DNA of 33,616 nucleotides from Chara braunii (GCA_003427395.1 BFEA01000974.1:52015-85630), one strand, 5' to 3'; positions 18,895 to 28,629 are shown, numbered from the stretch's first letter. Made by a program: numbers and translations. The notes: generated by a model from the sequence alone, not told the origin.

Positions 18895-19278
18895 TTACCT
18901 ACTAGGGTGGCAATTAAGGCAATATCCATCCATACTTCTAAACTTTCGAGTCTTTTCCAATCCTTCTGACGTGGCATCCAAAAAGCGAACCTCGGTCGAA
19001 ATTTTGTCGGTCCAGCACAAGGGGTACAACCATGGTTTACTATCGTTCATGTATTGGATGCACGAGCCGTGGGCCCGTGCAACACACTGTCGGCAATCTA
19101 TCCAATCCGCATATCCCACCCCGTTAGGACGCATGGAGACCGAATAGACGCGGGAGATGGCTTCGCAAAAATAACAAAATTTGTCAGGCAGGGAGGGGAG
19201 AGACGTGGAGGAAGGGGGAGAAAGAGGGGTAGTGGGGTTACCTCCATCACCCATCGCCACCGTTTTGCTTCTTGCCAC
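18895..19278 (-). CDS. Gypsy-2 PHD-like zinc finger between RNase H and integrase
   Basis: This segment lies in the +1 frame relative to RNase H, and the integrase returns to the original frame, so it is bounded by two opposite shifts. The pattern is C-Y-F-C, 23 residues, W-I-D-C-R-Q-C, four residues, H-G-S-C, then W-L-Y-P-L-C. This is the C4HC3 layout of a PHD finger, with C-x2-C-x4-H-x2-C spacing kept. Tyr occupies the seventh ligand position (codon TAC), where one transition from a Cys codon would complete the site. A further C-L-N-C pair lies near the end. PHD fingers read histone tails. In Ty3/gypsy pol this position normally holds only a linker. The call rests on motif reading alone. 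Confidence 0.55.
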   Translation of the reverse strand: MARSKTVAMGDGGNPTTPLSPPSSTSLPSLPDKFCYFCEAISRVYSVSMRPNGVGYADWIDCRQCVARAHGSCIQYMNDSKPWLYPLCWTDKISTEVRFLDATSEGLEKTRKFRSMDGYCLNCHPSR

Positions 19279-19828
19279 GTGGGAGAACTGCCAGTTGTCC
19301 GTGCTTCGGCTCGTTAGTCAGGTCCGGCTCCTTCCACGGTGTAATTTCCTCGTCCTTTGGTACCTTGGCAGATCGATGCAGACGTGTCAGCCCGTCCGCG
19401 TTGCCGTGTCGCTCTGTCTTTCGATGGACGATATCGAAGTCGTATTCTTGTAGTCGCACCGCCCAGCGGCCAATCATGCCCGTGTAGTTGGCGAGTTTCT
19501 TCAGCACCAGCAGGGGCTCTTGATCCGTTACGAGGCGAAACTTTTGTCCGTAGAGATACGGATGGAAGTGTTGGATTCCCCAAACTACCGCATAACACTC
19601 ACCTTGAGGTGCGGAGTCGTTCCTTCGTTCGTCCGGTACGGTTCGTGACGCATACTCGATGACGTGTTCGCGACCATCGTTCCCGTTCTGCGCTAGGATA
19701 GCGAAAATAGCTTCCGGTTGCCAGTCCGTGATGAGAATGAACTGCTTCGAGGGGTCCGGTCGAATCAAAATAGGGGCCGTTGCCAGAGCGTCCTTGAGGG
19801 TTGCAAAGGCCTGCTGGCACTCCGCGCC
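19247..19828 (-). pseudogene. pol: Gypsy-2 RNase H
   Basis: After an in-frame TGA (19829-19831, where the family usually has Trp before the E-C-Q-x-A-F helix) the frame runs through RNase H. The catalytic acids look intact: I-T-D-W, then P-Q-G-E-C-Y-A-V, then L-V-T-D-Q-E, and N-A-D-G-L-T-R-L at the end. The R-W-A-V-R-L-Q-E-Y-D-F-D-I segment is typical of Ty3/gypsy. The frame closes about 30 residues after the domain, just beyond the start of the PHD-like frame. Confidence 0.88.
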
Positions 19829-20839
19829 TCAGCGGAGAGGCTGGTCCTTCCGTAGCAGATTCGTTAGTGGTCGTGCAATCGCGACAAAGCCCTTGATAAA
19901 GCGTCGGTAGTACGACGCCAGTCCCAAGAAGGCTCGAACCTGCGTCAGTGACGTAGGGACCGGAGCTTCCTTCACCGCCGCAACTTTTCTCGAATCTGGC
20001 CTCAATCCTCCACGTGTCACGACATAGCCCAAGAACGAAATTTCCGAGAGAAAAAATTCGCTCTTCTCAAGTGCAATCTTGAACCCAGCGTCTCTCAATG
20101 CTCCCAATGTCCATTCAATGTGTTGCGCGTGCTCGAGATAGGTTTCCGAATAGACCAGGATGTCGTCCATGTATACGATCACGCAGAAGTTAATCATTCC
20201 TTGCNTCAGCNGTGTCNTGTTGACGAAGTTCTGGAACGTCATGTTCATCGCTCGCTGAAACGTGGCAGGCGCATTGCAAATCCCCATCGGACACCGAACC
20301 CACTGCCACGTACCCTCAAACAACACAAAGGCCGTTTTCGGCCGATCTTCTTCCCTTACCAGAATATGATGGAAGCCATGCCGAATATCAAACTTGCTGA
20401 AATAATTAGCGCATCCAATTGCATCCAACAGATCATCAATCCGGGGGAGGGGATACACATCTTTGATCGTGATTTCGTTCAGCTTACGATAATCAATGCA
20501 AATGCGAATTGCCCCGTTCTTCTTCGGTACTAACACTACGGGAAGGGACCAAGGTCCGGTAGCGGGTTCAATCCAGCCGCTGGCTTCGAACTCCCGAATC
20601 CGTTCGAGAGCCTTTTTGCGTTCAATCAAGAAATAGCGATAAGGTTTGCAATGAATCAGGGTGTGATTTCCTGTCTGAATTTCATGTTGGATTACTAATG
20701 ACAACCCAATGTCAGTGTCTGACACACTAATCGCTCCCTGATATTCCGTTAGAATATCCGCAATTACTCGGTGGATTTCGTCCGGCACATATTGTGGAAC
20801 GTGCAGTTCAAACAGTTGGTCCCAGATCCGAACGTCAAT
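19829..20839 (-). pseudogene. pol: Gypsy-2 reverse transcriptase
   Basis: A near-complete RT domain. It holds W-S-L-P-V-V-L-V-P-K-K-N-G-A-I-R-I-C-I-D-Y-R-K-L-N, L-P-R-I-D-D-L-L-D, Y-F-S-K-F-D-I-R-H-G, C-P-M-G-I-C-N-A-P-A-T-F-Q and V-Y-M-D-D-I-L-V-Y-S, with the thumb L-G-Y-V-V. Three Ns lie in the palm at 20206-20218. About eight extra residues (Q-G-M-I-N-F-C) lie between the A-T-F-Q block and YMDD compared with typical elements. Upstream it joins the preceding frame through a TAG at 20840-20842, and downstream it ends at TGA 19829. Confidence 0.92.
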
Positions 20840-21565
20840 CTATTTCGTGTTCGCCTGTTTTGTCAAGTCGGGTGGAGGCGCCGAAATGAATGAATGATCC
20901 GATCGCCAGGAGAACACCGTGGCCATCATCTGAGCATCTTCTTCTCGGATTGCCACGTGTCCTTCCGGGGTAATCGCGTCACAAACATCCTGCCATGGCA
21001 CTTCCTTAGTTGCGATCTTTATCCCCAGTCCGTCTGTTTCTGCTTCAAAACGCCCAAGGGGTTCCAAAGAGCTTCCTTCCGCCCCCAAGCGTAACAATCT
21101 TACTTCTTTAGCCGAGGTTAGTAGGGACTTGGGTAGCTTCGTAATGTCACAGTAGTGCTTCTTGTCCCTGTATCGGGCGAGGAGAGGGGTGATTCCTTCG
21201 TACAGAGTTTGAGGGGGTTCCAAAGAATCGACCATCCTCGAAATCTGCACGAGGGGCTCGCCCAAGATCATCGCCTTGGTCCTTTGAATTTTTCGGCTGG
21301 TTAGTTGCATCGTTCTTGCTATCGTTTTGGGTGGCGGGTAACAAACACGCTGTCGTGCTAATTTCAAGATCTCTGGATCATCCTCGTCACTGCTTTCCGC
21401 ACCGTCTGTTGACGACTCTCCTTCTGTGGATTTCTCCCAGGAGATCATGCGGAGAGTCCCTGCCATCATCGGCGAAACTCGCGGAACCATGTTAATAGTA
21501 GTGCGAAGGGTCAATCGCATGGTCACAGCGTAGGGTTTTTCTCCGGTATTTCGGAGGACGATCGA
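20840..21565 (-). pseudogene. pol: Gypsy-2 pol linker between protease and RT
   Basis: Same frame as the protease and RT segments. It begins after a TGA at 21566-21568 and closes at TAG 20840-20842. The roughly 240 residues include an acidic Ser-rich stretch (E-S-S-D-E-D-D-P-E) and a charged C-terminal half. No separate domain is recognised. Long protease-RT linkers occur in several Ty3/gypsy lineages. Confidence 0.65.
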
Positions 21566-22347
21566 TCATCGTTCGAAGTCCAGGTTTGCTCGTAACGCCA
21601 CAAGAGCGGGAAGTCCAAAGAGAACGTCGTACTTATTGACATCTAATACTACAACATCCCCAAGCGCATGCACTTTAGCCAATCGGAAAGCGACATTGGT
21701 CATTCTTCCCACGATTTTAATTCTTTCTTCGTCAGATGAAACGAACTGATCTTTCTCAGAAAGCGTGATCAAGTCGTTTTTCCTACCTGCCCTTTCGACC
21801 ACCCTCAGTGAGATAGCCAACACAGCCCTCCCGAATCTATAATAGCATTGTAAGGAATTCCCCAAATTTCTATATCACACTCGGCAGATTTCCACGGAAT
21901 TGGTTTAATCTGCAGGAAATGATCATCTTTTTGGATTAAACCTACCCGTATCGGATCCGAAGTACTTGCGGGGTTTTCTTCAGGCGCGGGGCTTTTGGCT
22001 TTTGCGTTCGGGGTTCGGGCAAGGGCGAATCGCTTCCGGTTCGCTTTGCAATGCTGTAACATTCGCTCGTTGGCCTGTTCGAAGATCGAGAGCAGATGAC
22101 CAATCGGAAGGGGAATCCGATGGTCCAAAGCTCGGATGATGTTTAATACATCGATCTCCCCTGTGACGAAGGTGGGTCCTCCCGACTCCATTTCACCTAG
22201 GGACGGTCGCCACTCCGCCACCTCTTTTGGTTCTGGTGCTGGTCTGATCGTTCCGATCATTCCAAGCCCAGGATATCCCAGCGATACGTACTGATCTAGT
22301 GGGATTAGTTCGGCGGCCTCTTCCGAGGGCCAGGGCACTTCCCCCAC
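21566..22347 (-). pseudogene. pol: Gypsy-2 protease region
   Basis: Two overlapping frames together make the protease region. In 22347-21805 the sequence ends I-P-Y-N-A-I-I-D-S-G, the catalytic D-S-G of a retropepsin. After a one-base shift at about 21850 it continues in 21865-21566 as A-V-L-A-I-S-L-R-V, with the second block Y-D-V-L-F-G-L-P-A-L. The first 100 residues form a charged linker from gag. A TGA closes the segment at 21566. Confidence 0.75.
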
Positions 22348-22594
22348 CCTCTATTTCTTCCATTAGGGCCCCGACTCGTCCAGGCCCGTTGGCGATGGGG
22401 GCCGCAGCCATAGGTGCGACCCCGATCCGCTGTTGCGGGGGTCGGTGGGGGCAATCACGAGCTAGATGGCCTGGCTGATGACAGGCGTAACAGACATTCG
22501 AATTATTTGTGACTCCTCCGAGAGCAGGGGCTGAGGCTACTCCTTGCTGCATCTGAGGGGCACGCACCTCAATGGGTCGCATGTTCCTCATCAT
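22193..22594 (-). pseudogene. gag: Gypsy-2 gag C-terminus with CCHC zinc knuckle
   Basis: The frame contains C-Y-A-C-H-Q-P-G-H-L-A-R-D-C, a canonical nucleocapsid zinc knuckle, at about 22495-22450. Upstream it joins the capsid frame through a one-base shift near 22600 (E-H-N-A-R-L-E-A-M-M continues the helix). Downstream the protein continues into the protease frame after another shift near 22340, so the last 50 residues here are out of frame. Confidence 0.85.
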
Positions 22595-23487
22595 GGCTTC
22601 CAGCCGAGCATTGTGCTCTCACTGCTCCTTTTACTTTCTTGGATCAAACTAATCAAAGTTTTGGTTAGTTCGAAAATGGCCGCTGATTCGTTTGATTGTA
22701 CAAGAGCCTCAACCGGCGGCGAGGGTAATGCCCTGACGGGCGGGGGCATCATAGGAGCAGAGAGGCTCGGAGTCTCACTTAGGATTACTCGTTTGGGGCC
22801 TATCTGTTCCATATAGGTGACAGGTCCTGATACAAACCCCATGTTTTCAAATTTGTTTTGTAAAGCAGCCAGCTCTGCTCTTGCTCGAGCGAGCTCGGTC
22901 GACTCTCCGTCTCTAGGGTAGTCTTCTCCTTCCAGGAAGTTCGCCGCGAACTTCTGGTCCATTTCTTCCGCAACAGCCATAATTTGTTGCAGCGTATGAG
23001 TGATGGGGGAAAATTGCTTTTGCAACTTAGCCCTGATTGTTCGGCTGCGGAGCCCGTCGATGAACAGATNTCTCCNTACTTGCTCACCTCGCTCAGTTTT
23101 TACGAACATTCGGTAGAACCGGTTTCGATATTCCGCAACGNATTCGAGAGGTTTTTGCACTCNGTCCTTGATCATGTATAGTGCTTGCTCAGGGTGAACA
23201 TAATCGAATCGGTTCATAAAGTCCCGTTCGAAGGTCGGGAGATCCACCCATACATAGGTACTAAACCAATGATGAGCGTCTCCTCCCATTTGAGCCGGAA
23301 TGTTGATCTGTGCTTCGTTGTCAGTGTACTGTTGGGCTCTAAGTGTGGCCAGCCATGCTCCTGCGAGGTGGTGTGCAGGATCAAACAAATAGAGATCAGG
23401 TGGCGTCATGGGATCTCGTGCACGTGGGGAGGGTTGATTTGGGTTAGCATTTTGTTGTTGAACCGGGTTCTGCACATTGGCAGCCAT
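22591..23487 (-). pseudogene. gag: Gypsy-2 gag capsid
   Basis: A 298-codon frame starting at ATG 23487, about 143 bp after the PBS. The start is Gln/Asn/Pro-rich (M-A-A-N-V-Q-N-P-V-Q-Q-Q). The retrotransposon gag capsid domain covers about residues 35-170 (W-F-S-T-Y-V, then F-M-N-R-F, then Y-R-N-R-F-Y-R-M, then F-I-D-G-L-R). Four codons contain N. A helical region, possibly a coiled coil (E-L-A-R-A-R-A-E-L-A-A-L-Q), follows. The frame closes after a shift near 22600. Confidence 0.88.
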
Positions 23488-23629
23488 GTTGGCTGCTCGT
23501 CGATTAGCCGATCTGCTTCGGGTAACGATAGGGTCGCGTCTATGCGCGTTCCAGGGGCGAGGTCGCCCACGGTTAGCCAGGTCGCCTAATTAGCGTGCTA
23601 TTGATCCTAAGACCCTAGCCACGTGCCGG

Positions 23630-23641
23630 GCTCCGATACCA
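23630..23641 (-). other. Gypsy-2 primer-binding site
   Basis: The minus strand reads TGGTATCGGAGC directly after the upstream LTR. It differs by one base from the initiator-Met tRNA PBS TGGTATCAGAGC and fixes the inner edge of the LTR at about 23642. Confidence 0.85.
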
Positions 23642-25070
23642 ACCTCACGCCCGGCGCGACTTCCTGATCGGAGTGGAGTGTGGGCCTGGAAGTGCGAAAA
23701 GGGGTGTGCCAAGGATTTTTGGGGGAAGTGGGGGAGTCTTAAGGGTATGAATGCAATTGGGCGAACGAGGGGTGTGTGCGCAAGGGTCTCACAGTCCGAA
23801 GGGGCCGGGACATTGTGGGCGACGGGTTACGGGAAAATGCCTCCGTGGTGGAGATGGTCCCGAAAAGTTAGGCCGTCGGGGGCCACCACGTGGCGCAGGC
23901 CGCCGCGTACCTGGGTTGGGCCTTCGGAATTCCGGAGTTCTCTGTGCACCGCTGCGTCGGCAGTTCACGCAAAACGTATTGGGCCAATAGGGGGCTATGG
24001 CCGGCCACGGAACGACATTGAGTTGATGATAAGGGAGAAGAAGGCGGAAAGGAGGGAAACAGGTGGTGATCTCAACGAATCCCGGGTGGGTGAAGTAGTA
24101 GGTGTGGTCGGGGGAAGGAAAATCGGAGCACCGAGGGTCGCTAGTGGTGGCACAGTGGAATTCCCGCGGACATAGCCGATTCTCCGTGTGACAGGGGTAT
24201 CGTGTCCTTATGAGCTCGTTTATTATAGGGGTGAAATAGTCCGGGGCATAGGATGAGTCTGAGCCCCAAGATCGCGTCATGGTATCATCGTCGGTGGGAT
24301 AGCGCGGGTCGGGATATTGTCACCGCGCACGAGCACGTGTAGGGCAGGCAGACTCAGTGGCGCCTCAACGTGCTCGTACGGGATGATGGTTCCGCCGTGA
24401 TTCCTTTTTGGGTGAGCGAGTCGACGCACGGGAATGCATGTACAGGCGCGACTCGGATCGCGTTTACATGTGGTGCTCTCGCGCGGCGTTCGCGGGACCA
24501 GACTTCAGATCGTCGATTATGCAAGATACAATCATATCGCGACCCCCGTCGCGGGATAAGCAAAAACGAGAACAAACCCACTATCACGACCAGATTCCTA
24601 TCCCATCTACAGTGACATCAGGTGCAGGCAAAGGATTCGACATAGACATAACGCAAGGACAGGGATTCTCAGCAAAAAGATAGACAAGCAGTCATAACAT
24701 CCATACATCCATACATCCATACATCCATACATTCGGCAATCATACACATAAGGCAAGCAGGACGGACATCGCAAGGACAAATGTGAGCAAAAACCCAAAC
24801 CAAGATTTCGGAAAGCCGAAACGAAAATAAGAACGGGCAAACCGCCCGGAGCCGCAATCAAAATGTATGTACACAGATGAAGAGGGGGAAGAGACAAGAA
24901 AACAGCAAATCCGCGTCCATCGACCTCAACTCTCTTCTCCTCTCTCTCTCTCTCCGATGCGGACAGTCCGTCGTCACGCACCAACCCACGAAGTTGTCAC
25001 CCCGCTTAGCCCTCCCGCACCCGTCGGATTCGCCCATGCCCACAGTCTGTCGTGGCCCACGTCAATCCCG
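23642..25070 (-). repeat. Gypsy-2 upstream (5') LTR
   Basis: This 1.43-kb copy is free of Ns and about 99% identical to 14949-16375. It carries the same CATCCATA array (about 24696-24732) and a CT run at about 24940-24954. Similarity ends at ATCCCG (25070), after which the flank is unrelated to the left flank. Confidence 0.92.
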
Positions 25071-25381
25071 TGCGTTCAGCACCAGCCCGTCGGGTCGCCC
25101 AACTCCTGCTCTACTCACCTCTTACTTCGCTCGTGTGCCGACCCTTCCTGATCGCGCAACCCCAAGCTTCCAACAACGGGTTAAGAGAGCTGACTAATCG
25201 CTCAGCCAAAATTTATAGCGTGCATGCATGCGTAATTAGCCCAATCTTCCCAACTTAGGACCCCTCATTGCAACCGCGCAGAAAATCGCGCGTTACAGAA
25301 AGTGGTTCATCACAACACGTTTTGCCTTAGGGTTTTAGGCCCCTTTCGTCTTTTTCCTTAAATCCTTATGTGGCCTATGTG

Positions 25382-25494
25382 TTGTCCACTGTATGGATTG
25401 GTGACAAGTCTGTTGTATAAGGTGTGGGAGGGAGGTTCCCCCCAGTGGCGCACCTTTTACACCAGACTTGTCACCAATCCATAAGTGGACACAA
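25382..25494. repeat. Long hairpin-forming inverted repeat
   Basis: The left arm 25382-25424 and right arm 25451-25494 are inverse copies of about 43 bases with about five differences. The shared core is TATGGATTGGTGACAAGTCT. The loop is about 26 nt and contains a G-rich then C-rich stretch. Transcribed, it would fold into one strong stem. No gene is associated with it. Confidence 0.85.
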
Positions 25495-25699
25495 AATAAG
25501 ACAACAGAAAAAGACCTCCGGCGCAAGGTCAGGGTGCTCTACAATCATGCACACGGTAGAGTTCAGCTCAACAGCTTCCCATCAGAGCTCTATAAAATAA
25601 CCAGGCCGATGCACCACGGAGACCCCCTGGCAGCCCCATATTTGTGGTCACTAACCACTGATAGCAACCAAGCACCACAGTCCTGACCAGAGCTTCAGA

Positions 25700-27470
25700 C
25701 TCCTCCTTTGAGGCCTTGACCCGGGCAATGCAGGCCTTCCAGATCACAGCAGAAAATGCATATCAACTGGCCGAAGACAGTGGGGTGGTGGATAGCAGGG
25801 GAGGACATCCTGTACCCGCCGAGCTAGCTGGCAGGACTCCAGTGGAAGACAGTAGAGAGCCGCTGAGATATTTTGAGCATATAGGTGAATGATGTCGACC
25901 CTGCTCACTCACAGGCTCCCGCCATTTTAGCCAAGATGCTGGCCAACCTGGACTCCTGGTCAGGGGTGTACACGTCGGTGTTCTGGCGCGCCTTGGTGCT
26001 CAACGCATCAGCATTCTCGATGCTGTGATACGCAGGGGCCGTCTGGACTCCGGAGACGATGCTGAGAACCGAGTTACTAGAAAGGCTGCAGCCTACTTAT
26101 GGACCGCTGGCCCTGCTAATCAAAGATTCATAACCAAAAAGGCTTGGCAATATGTGGTGTTCCCAAAGAGTAAGAGGAGTATACCGCAAAGACTCGGAAA
26201 TCCAGACCTTCAAACGAAGTGGATCCTGAACACCACCCAAAATGCAGGGCCAAAGATGCTTCGACAAATTGTGCACCCACAGTAGGACAGGGCAAGCACA
26301 AGACAGAAACCTGCAAAACCTCCACGGTCGGCAGCAATCATACTGTTCACACCAGCTCAAAATATGGAGGGAAATCATCCCAGCCAAGGTGAGGAAGCCG
26401 GCTACCAATGAAGAGGTACTCCGACAGCCACTGTTCTGCAACCAGTGGATAACGAGCCTGCAGCGGAAGCCATGGACCCTGACAGCGAATGACACCAGAT
26501 GGTGCACCTGGCTAGAGAGGGGAGGTTTGGCAGATTAAACACATCTGGGATTACAAAACGCAGAAGATGGAAGATGCACACAGAGATCACGGAGGTCCTC
26601 AAGGGCTGCCACAATCGACAAGCCAACCTCAATGACATACTGCTTTCCATCCCAGATGAGTGGGTCACAAAGTTGAAAAGACCCAGTGAATGGGCCAGAG
26701 GGTACTGGGCGACAATCACATCCGAGATAACACCTACCACAGCTCTCGCCTATGTGACGCAGGCAAGACCAGGCGGAGACCGGTTGGTCGTCAATATGCA
26801 CAACATGAAAGCTCCGGGAGTGATGATGAGCAAAGTCATAAGAGACAGCACGGCGCAGATAGCCATAAGGAAGGGTGTGCTCCGTAAAGTCGGAGTGGTG
26901 GAATGCGAGGACTACACACTCTTTGGCCCCACAGTGGCCATTCTCTACACACTCTTTGGTCCCACTGTGGCCATTCAAAACCTGGAGGTTGACCCGGCCG
27001 AGTGGGCTCGGAAGTTGCAGGGAAGACCAGGCGCGGCGGGTCACAGTTCAATCTCCTCCAATACACCACAAGGCTGGGTTACAGGTTGCGGTGCACATGA
27101 GTGGCAGTGCGTGATACAACCATCCAAAGATGGGTGAAACACACGAACATTGCCCTCACCGATCTGCCGACCATCCCATGGGGAACGCTGGTGGCGATAA
27201 GAAACACTCGAGTAAGGACCATGCAGTGGCTGGTCACCTACGTGGCACTGGCAGTGAATCAATGGCTTAATTGCCGAAGACACCTGCGACATAGGTCTCA
27301 GTGGCTTATGTGCCATATGCGACATAGGACAGACGGTGGATGTGATGCAGTGTCTGATTACAAGGTTACCTATTGCGGCTTCACCCGCAATAAAATGAAG
27401 GAAATATGTCAAAATGAGGATGAGTGGGGGGCCTGTTGGTTGGGGGGTGGGTTTGGGCGACATTGGGGTG
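25700..27470 (+). pseudogene. Decayed LINE (L1-type) ORF2 C-terminal region
   Basis: Plus-strand fragments in several frames resemble the part of L1-type ORF2 after RT. One reads P-L-F-C-N-Q-W-I, then W-T-L-T-A-N-D-T-R-W, then W-L-E-R-G-G (about 26420-26530). An open frame 26499-27137 has N-D-I-L-L-S-I-P-D-E-W and P-A-E-W-A-R-K-L. The frame 27101-27470 resembles the zinc-binding RT tail, with I-P-W-G-T-L-V-A, then W-L-V-T-Y-V-A-L-A-V-N-Q-W-L, then Cys and His residues. No RT catalytic motif or endonuclease is visible, so it would be a 5'-truncated or heavily broken copy. Its 3' end is cut by the adapter at 27507. The assignment is by pattern only. Confidence 0.45.
26912..26977 (+). repeat. 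33-bp tandem duplication in the LINE-like frame
   Basis: Two adjacent copies of a unit starting CTACACACTCTTTGG (26912 and 26945) differ at two to three bases. In the open frame they repeat Y-T-L-F-G-P-T-V-A-I, so the duplication keeps the frame. Confidence 0.9.
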
Positions 27471-27506
27471 TTTTTAAGGCTCACCTGTGCACTCTCTCTC
27501 TCTCTC

Positions 27507-27544
27507 CTGTCTCTTATACACATCTAGATGTGTATAAGAGACAG
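27507..27544. other. Nextera mate-pair junction adapter (artefact)
   Basis: The 38 bases are CTGTCTCTTATACACATCT followed at once by its reverse complement. This is the Tn5 mosaic-end junction left in Nextera mate-pair reads. It is not biological. The DNA on either side need not be adjacent in the genome. Confidence 0.97.
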
Positions 27545-27748
27545 GTGGAGTAGTTAGTGAGAATGGGCTCTCTCTCTCTCTCTCTCTCTCTCGTGCGCGC
27601 GCGCACATTTGCGGTTTTCTTTTCTTTTTTTTTCCGAAAAGAACGGTCTCAATGGACCACGGATCAGATATGAAACTGATCGGAATAACACATACTACAC
27701 TTTATCGTGTTTGGGGGGGGGTCGGGACTGTAGTTAATTGGGTTGGGG

Positions 27749-27779
<31 letters not shown>

Positions 27780-27996
27780 TGCTTTTTTTTTTTTTTTTGA
27801 AGGATCTCGATGGACCACGCATCAGATTTGCAATTGAGATTAGATCGGGGTCTCTCTATCTGCCTCTCTCCAGTTTTTTGTTTTCTTTTTAAAAGAGTCT
27901 GGATGGACCACAGATCGGATTTGAAACTGATCGAAGCAGATACTACACTTGATCGTGGTGGGGGGGAAGGGGTTGGCACGGAGTCAGTTAGATTGG

Positions 27997-28054
<58 letters not shown>

Positions 28055-28510
28055 CCCCCCCTCCGTCCCTCTCCCTCACCCCACCCCCCACACCCACCCC
28101 AACAGTCTCTCTCCCTCTCCTCTTCCTCTCTTTCGCCCGCGCGCGTGCGTTTTTCTTTTTTCTTTTTTTAAAAAGCTCTGGATGGACCACGGTCAGATAT
28201 GAAACTGGTCGGAGCATATACTACACTCGATTTTTTTTCTTTTTTTCTTTTTTTTTTTGGGGGGGTCGGAGAAGCGGGGCGTGTGGTTAGTTAGATTGGG
28301 GTCTCTCTCTCTCTCTCGCTCGCTCGCTTTCGGGCACGTGCACGTTTTTTATGTTTTTTTTTTTTAAAACAGGGTCTCAATGGAGCACGGATCAGATGTG
28401 AAACCGATTCGAGCGGATACTACACTTGATCGTGGGGTGGGGGGCGGCGTAGTTAGTTAGAATGGGCTCTCTCTCGGCGTAGTTAGTTAGAATGGGCTCT
28501 CTCTCTCTGT
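27545..28510 (+). repeat. CT-separated tandem array, about five diverged units
   Basis: A core of TGGACCACGGATCAGATATG, then AAACTGATCGGAGCAGATACT, ACACTTGATCGTGG and a G run recurs near 27651, 27808, 27902, 28180 and 28379. Each core is followed by GTTAGATTGGGGTCTCT, a CT run, often CG or GC dinucleotides, and a T run. Unit spacing is about 90-280 bp, mostly set by microsatellite length. The last unit ends with a 33-bp duplication (GGCGTAGTTAGTTAGAATGG). Confidence 0.8.
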
Positions 28511-28629
28511 TTCTCTCTCGTGAAGCATGCGCACCCTAACTTCTCTAATTTTTTTTTCATTGGCGAGAGGAAAAGAACCGGCATCCACCTACTTCTTTTT
28601 AGCGCAACAGAGAGGCGGCCAAAACTTTC

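Larger units (their letters stand above)
14949..25070 (-). mobile_element. Gypsy-2: young Ty3/gypsy element with PHD-like finger and two extra ORFs
   Basis: A minus-strand element. It has 1.42-kb LTRs, an initiator-Met-type PBS, gag, protease, RT, RNase H, a PHD-like zinc finger, integrase, ORF3, ORF4 and a purine tract. By eye the LTRs differ at about 11 positions (Ns excluded) plus a 2-bp CT slippage, so insertion was recent. Even so, pol carries four in-frame stops and gag-pol has at least three single-base shifts. No chromodomain follows the integrase. No target-site duplication is visible at the outer ends. Confidence 0.9.

Noticed and set aside
27101-27553. Continuous 150-codon frame across the adapter
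   Set aside because: The last 15 codons are adapter sequence. Only the part before 27507 is biological.
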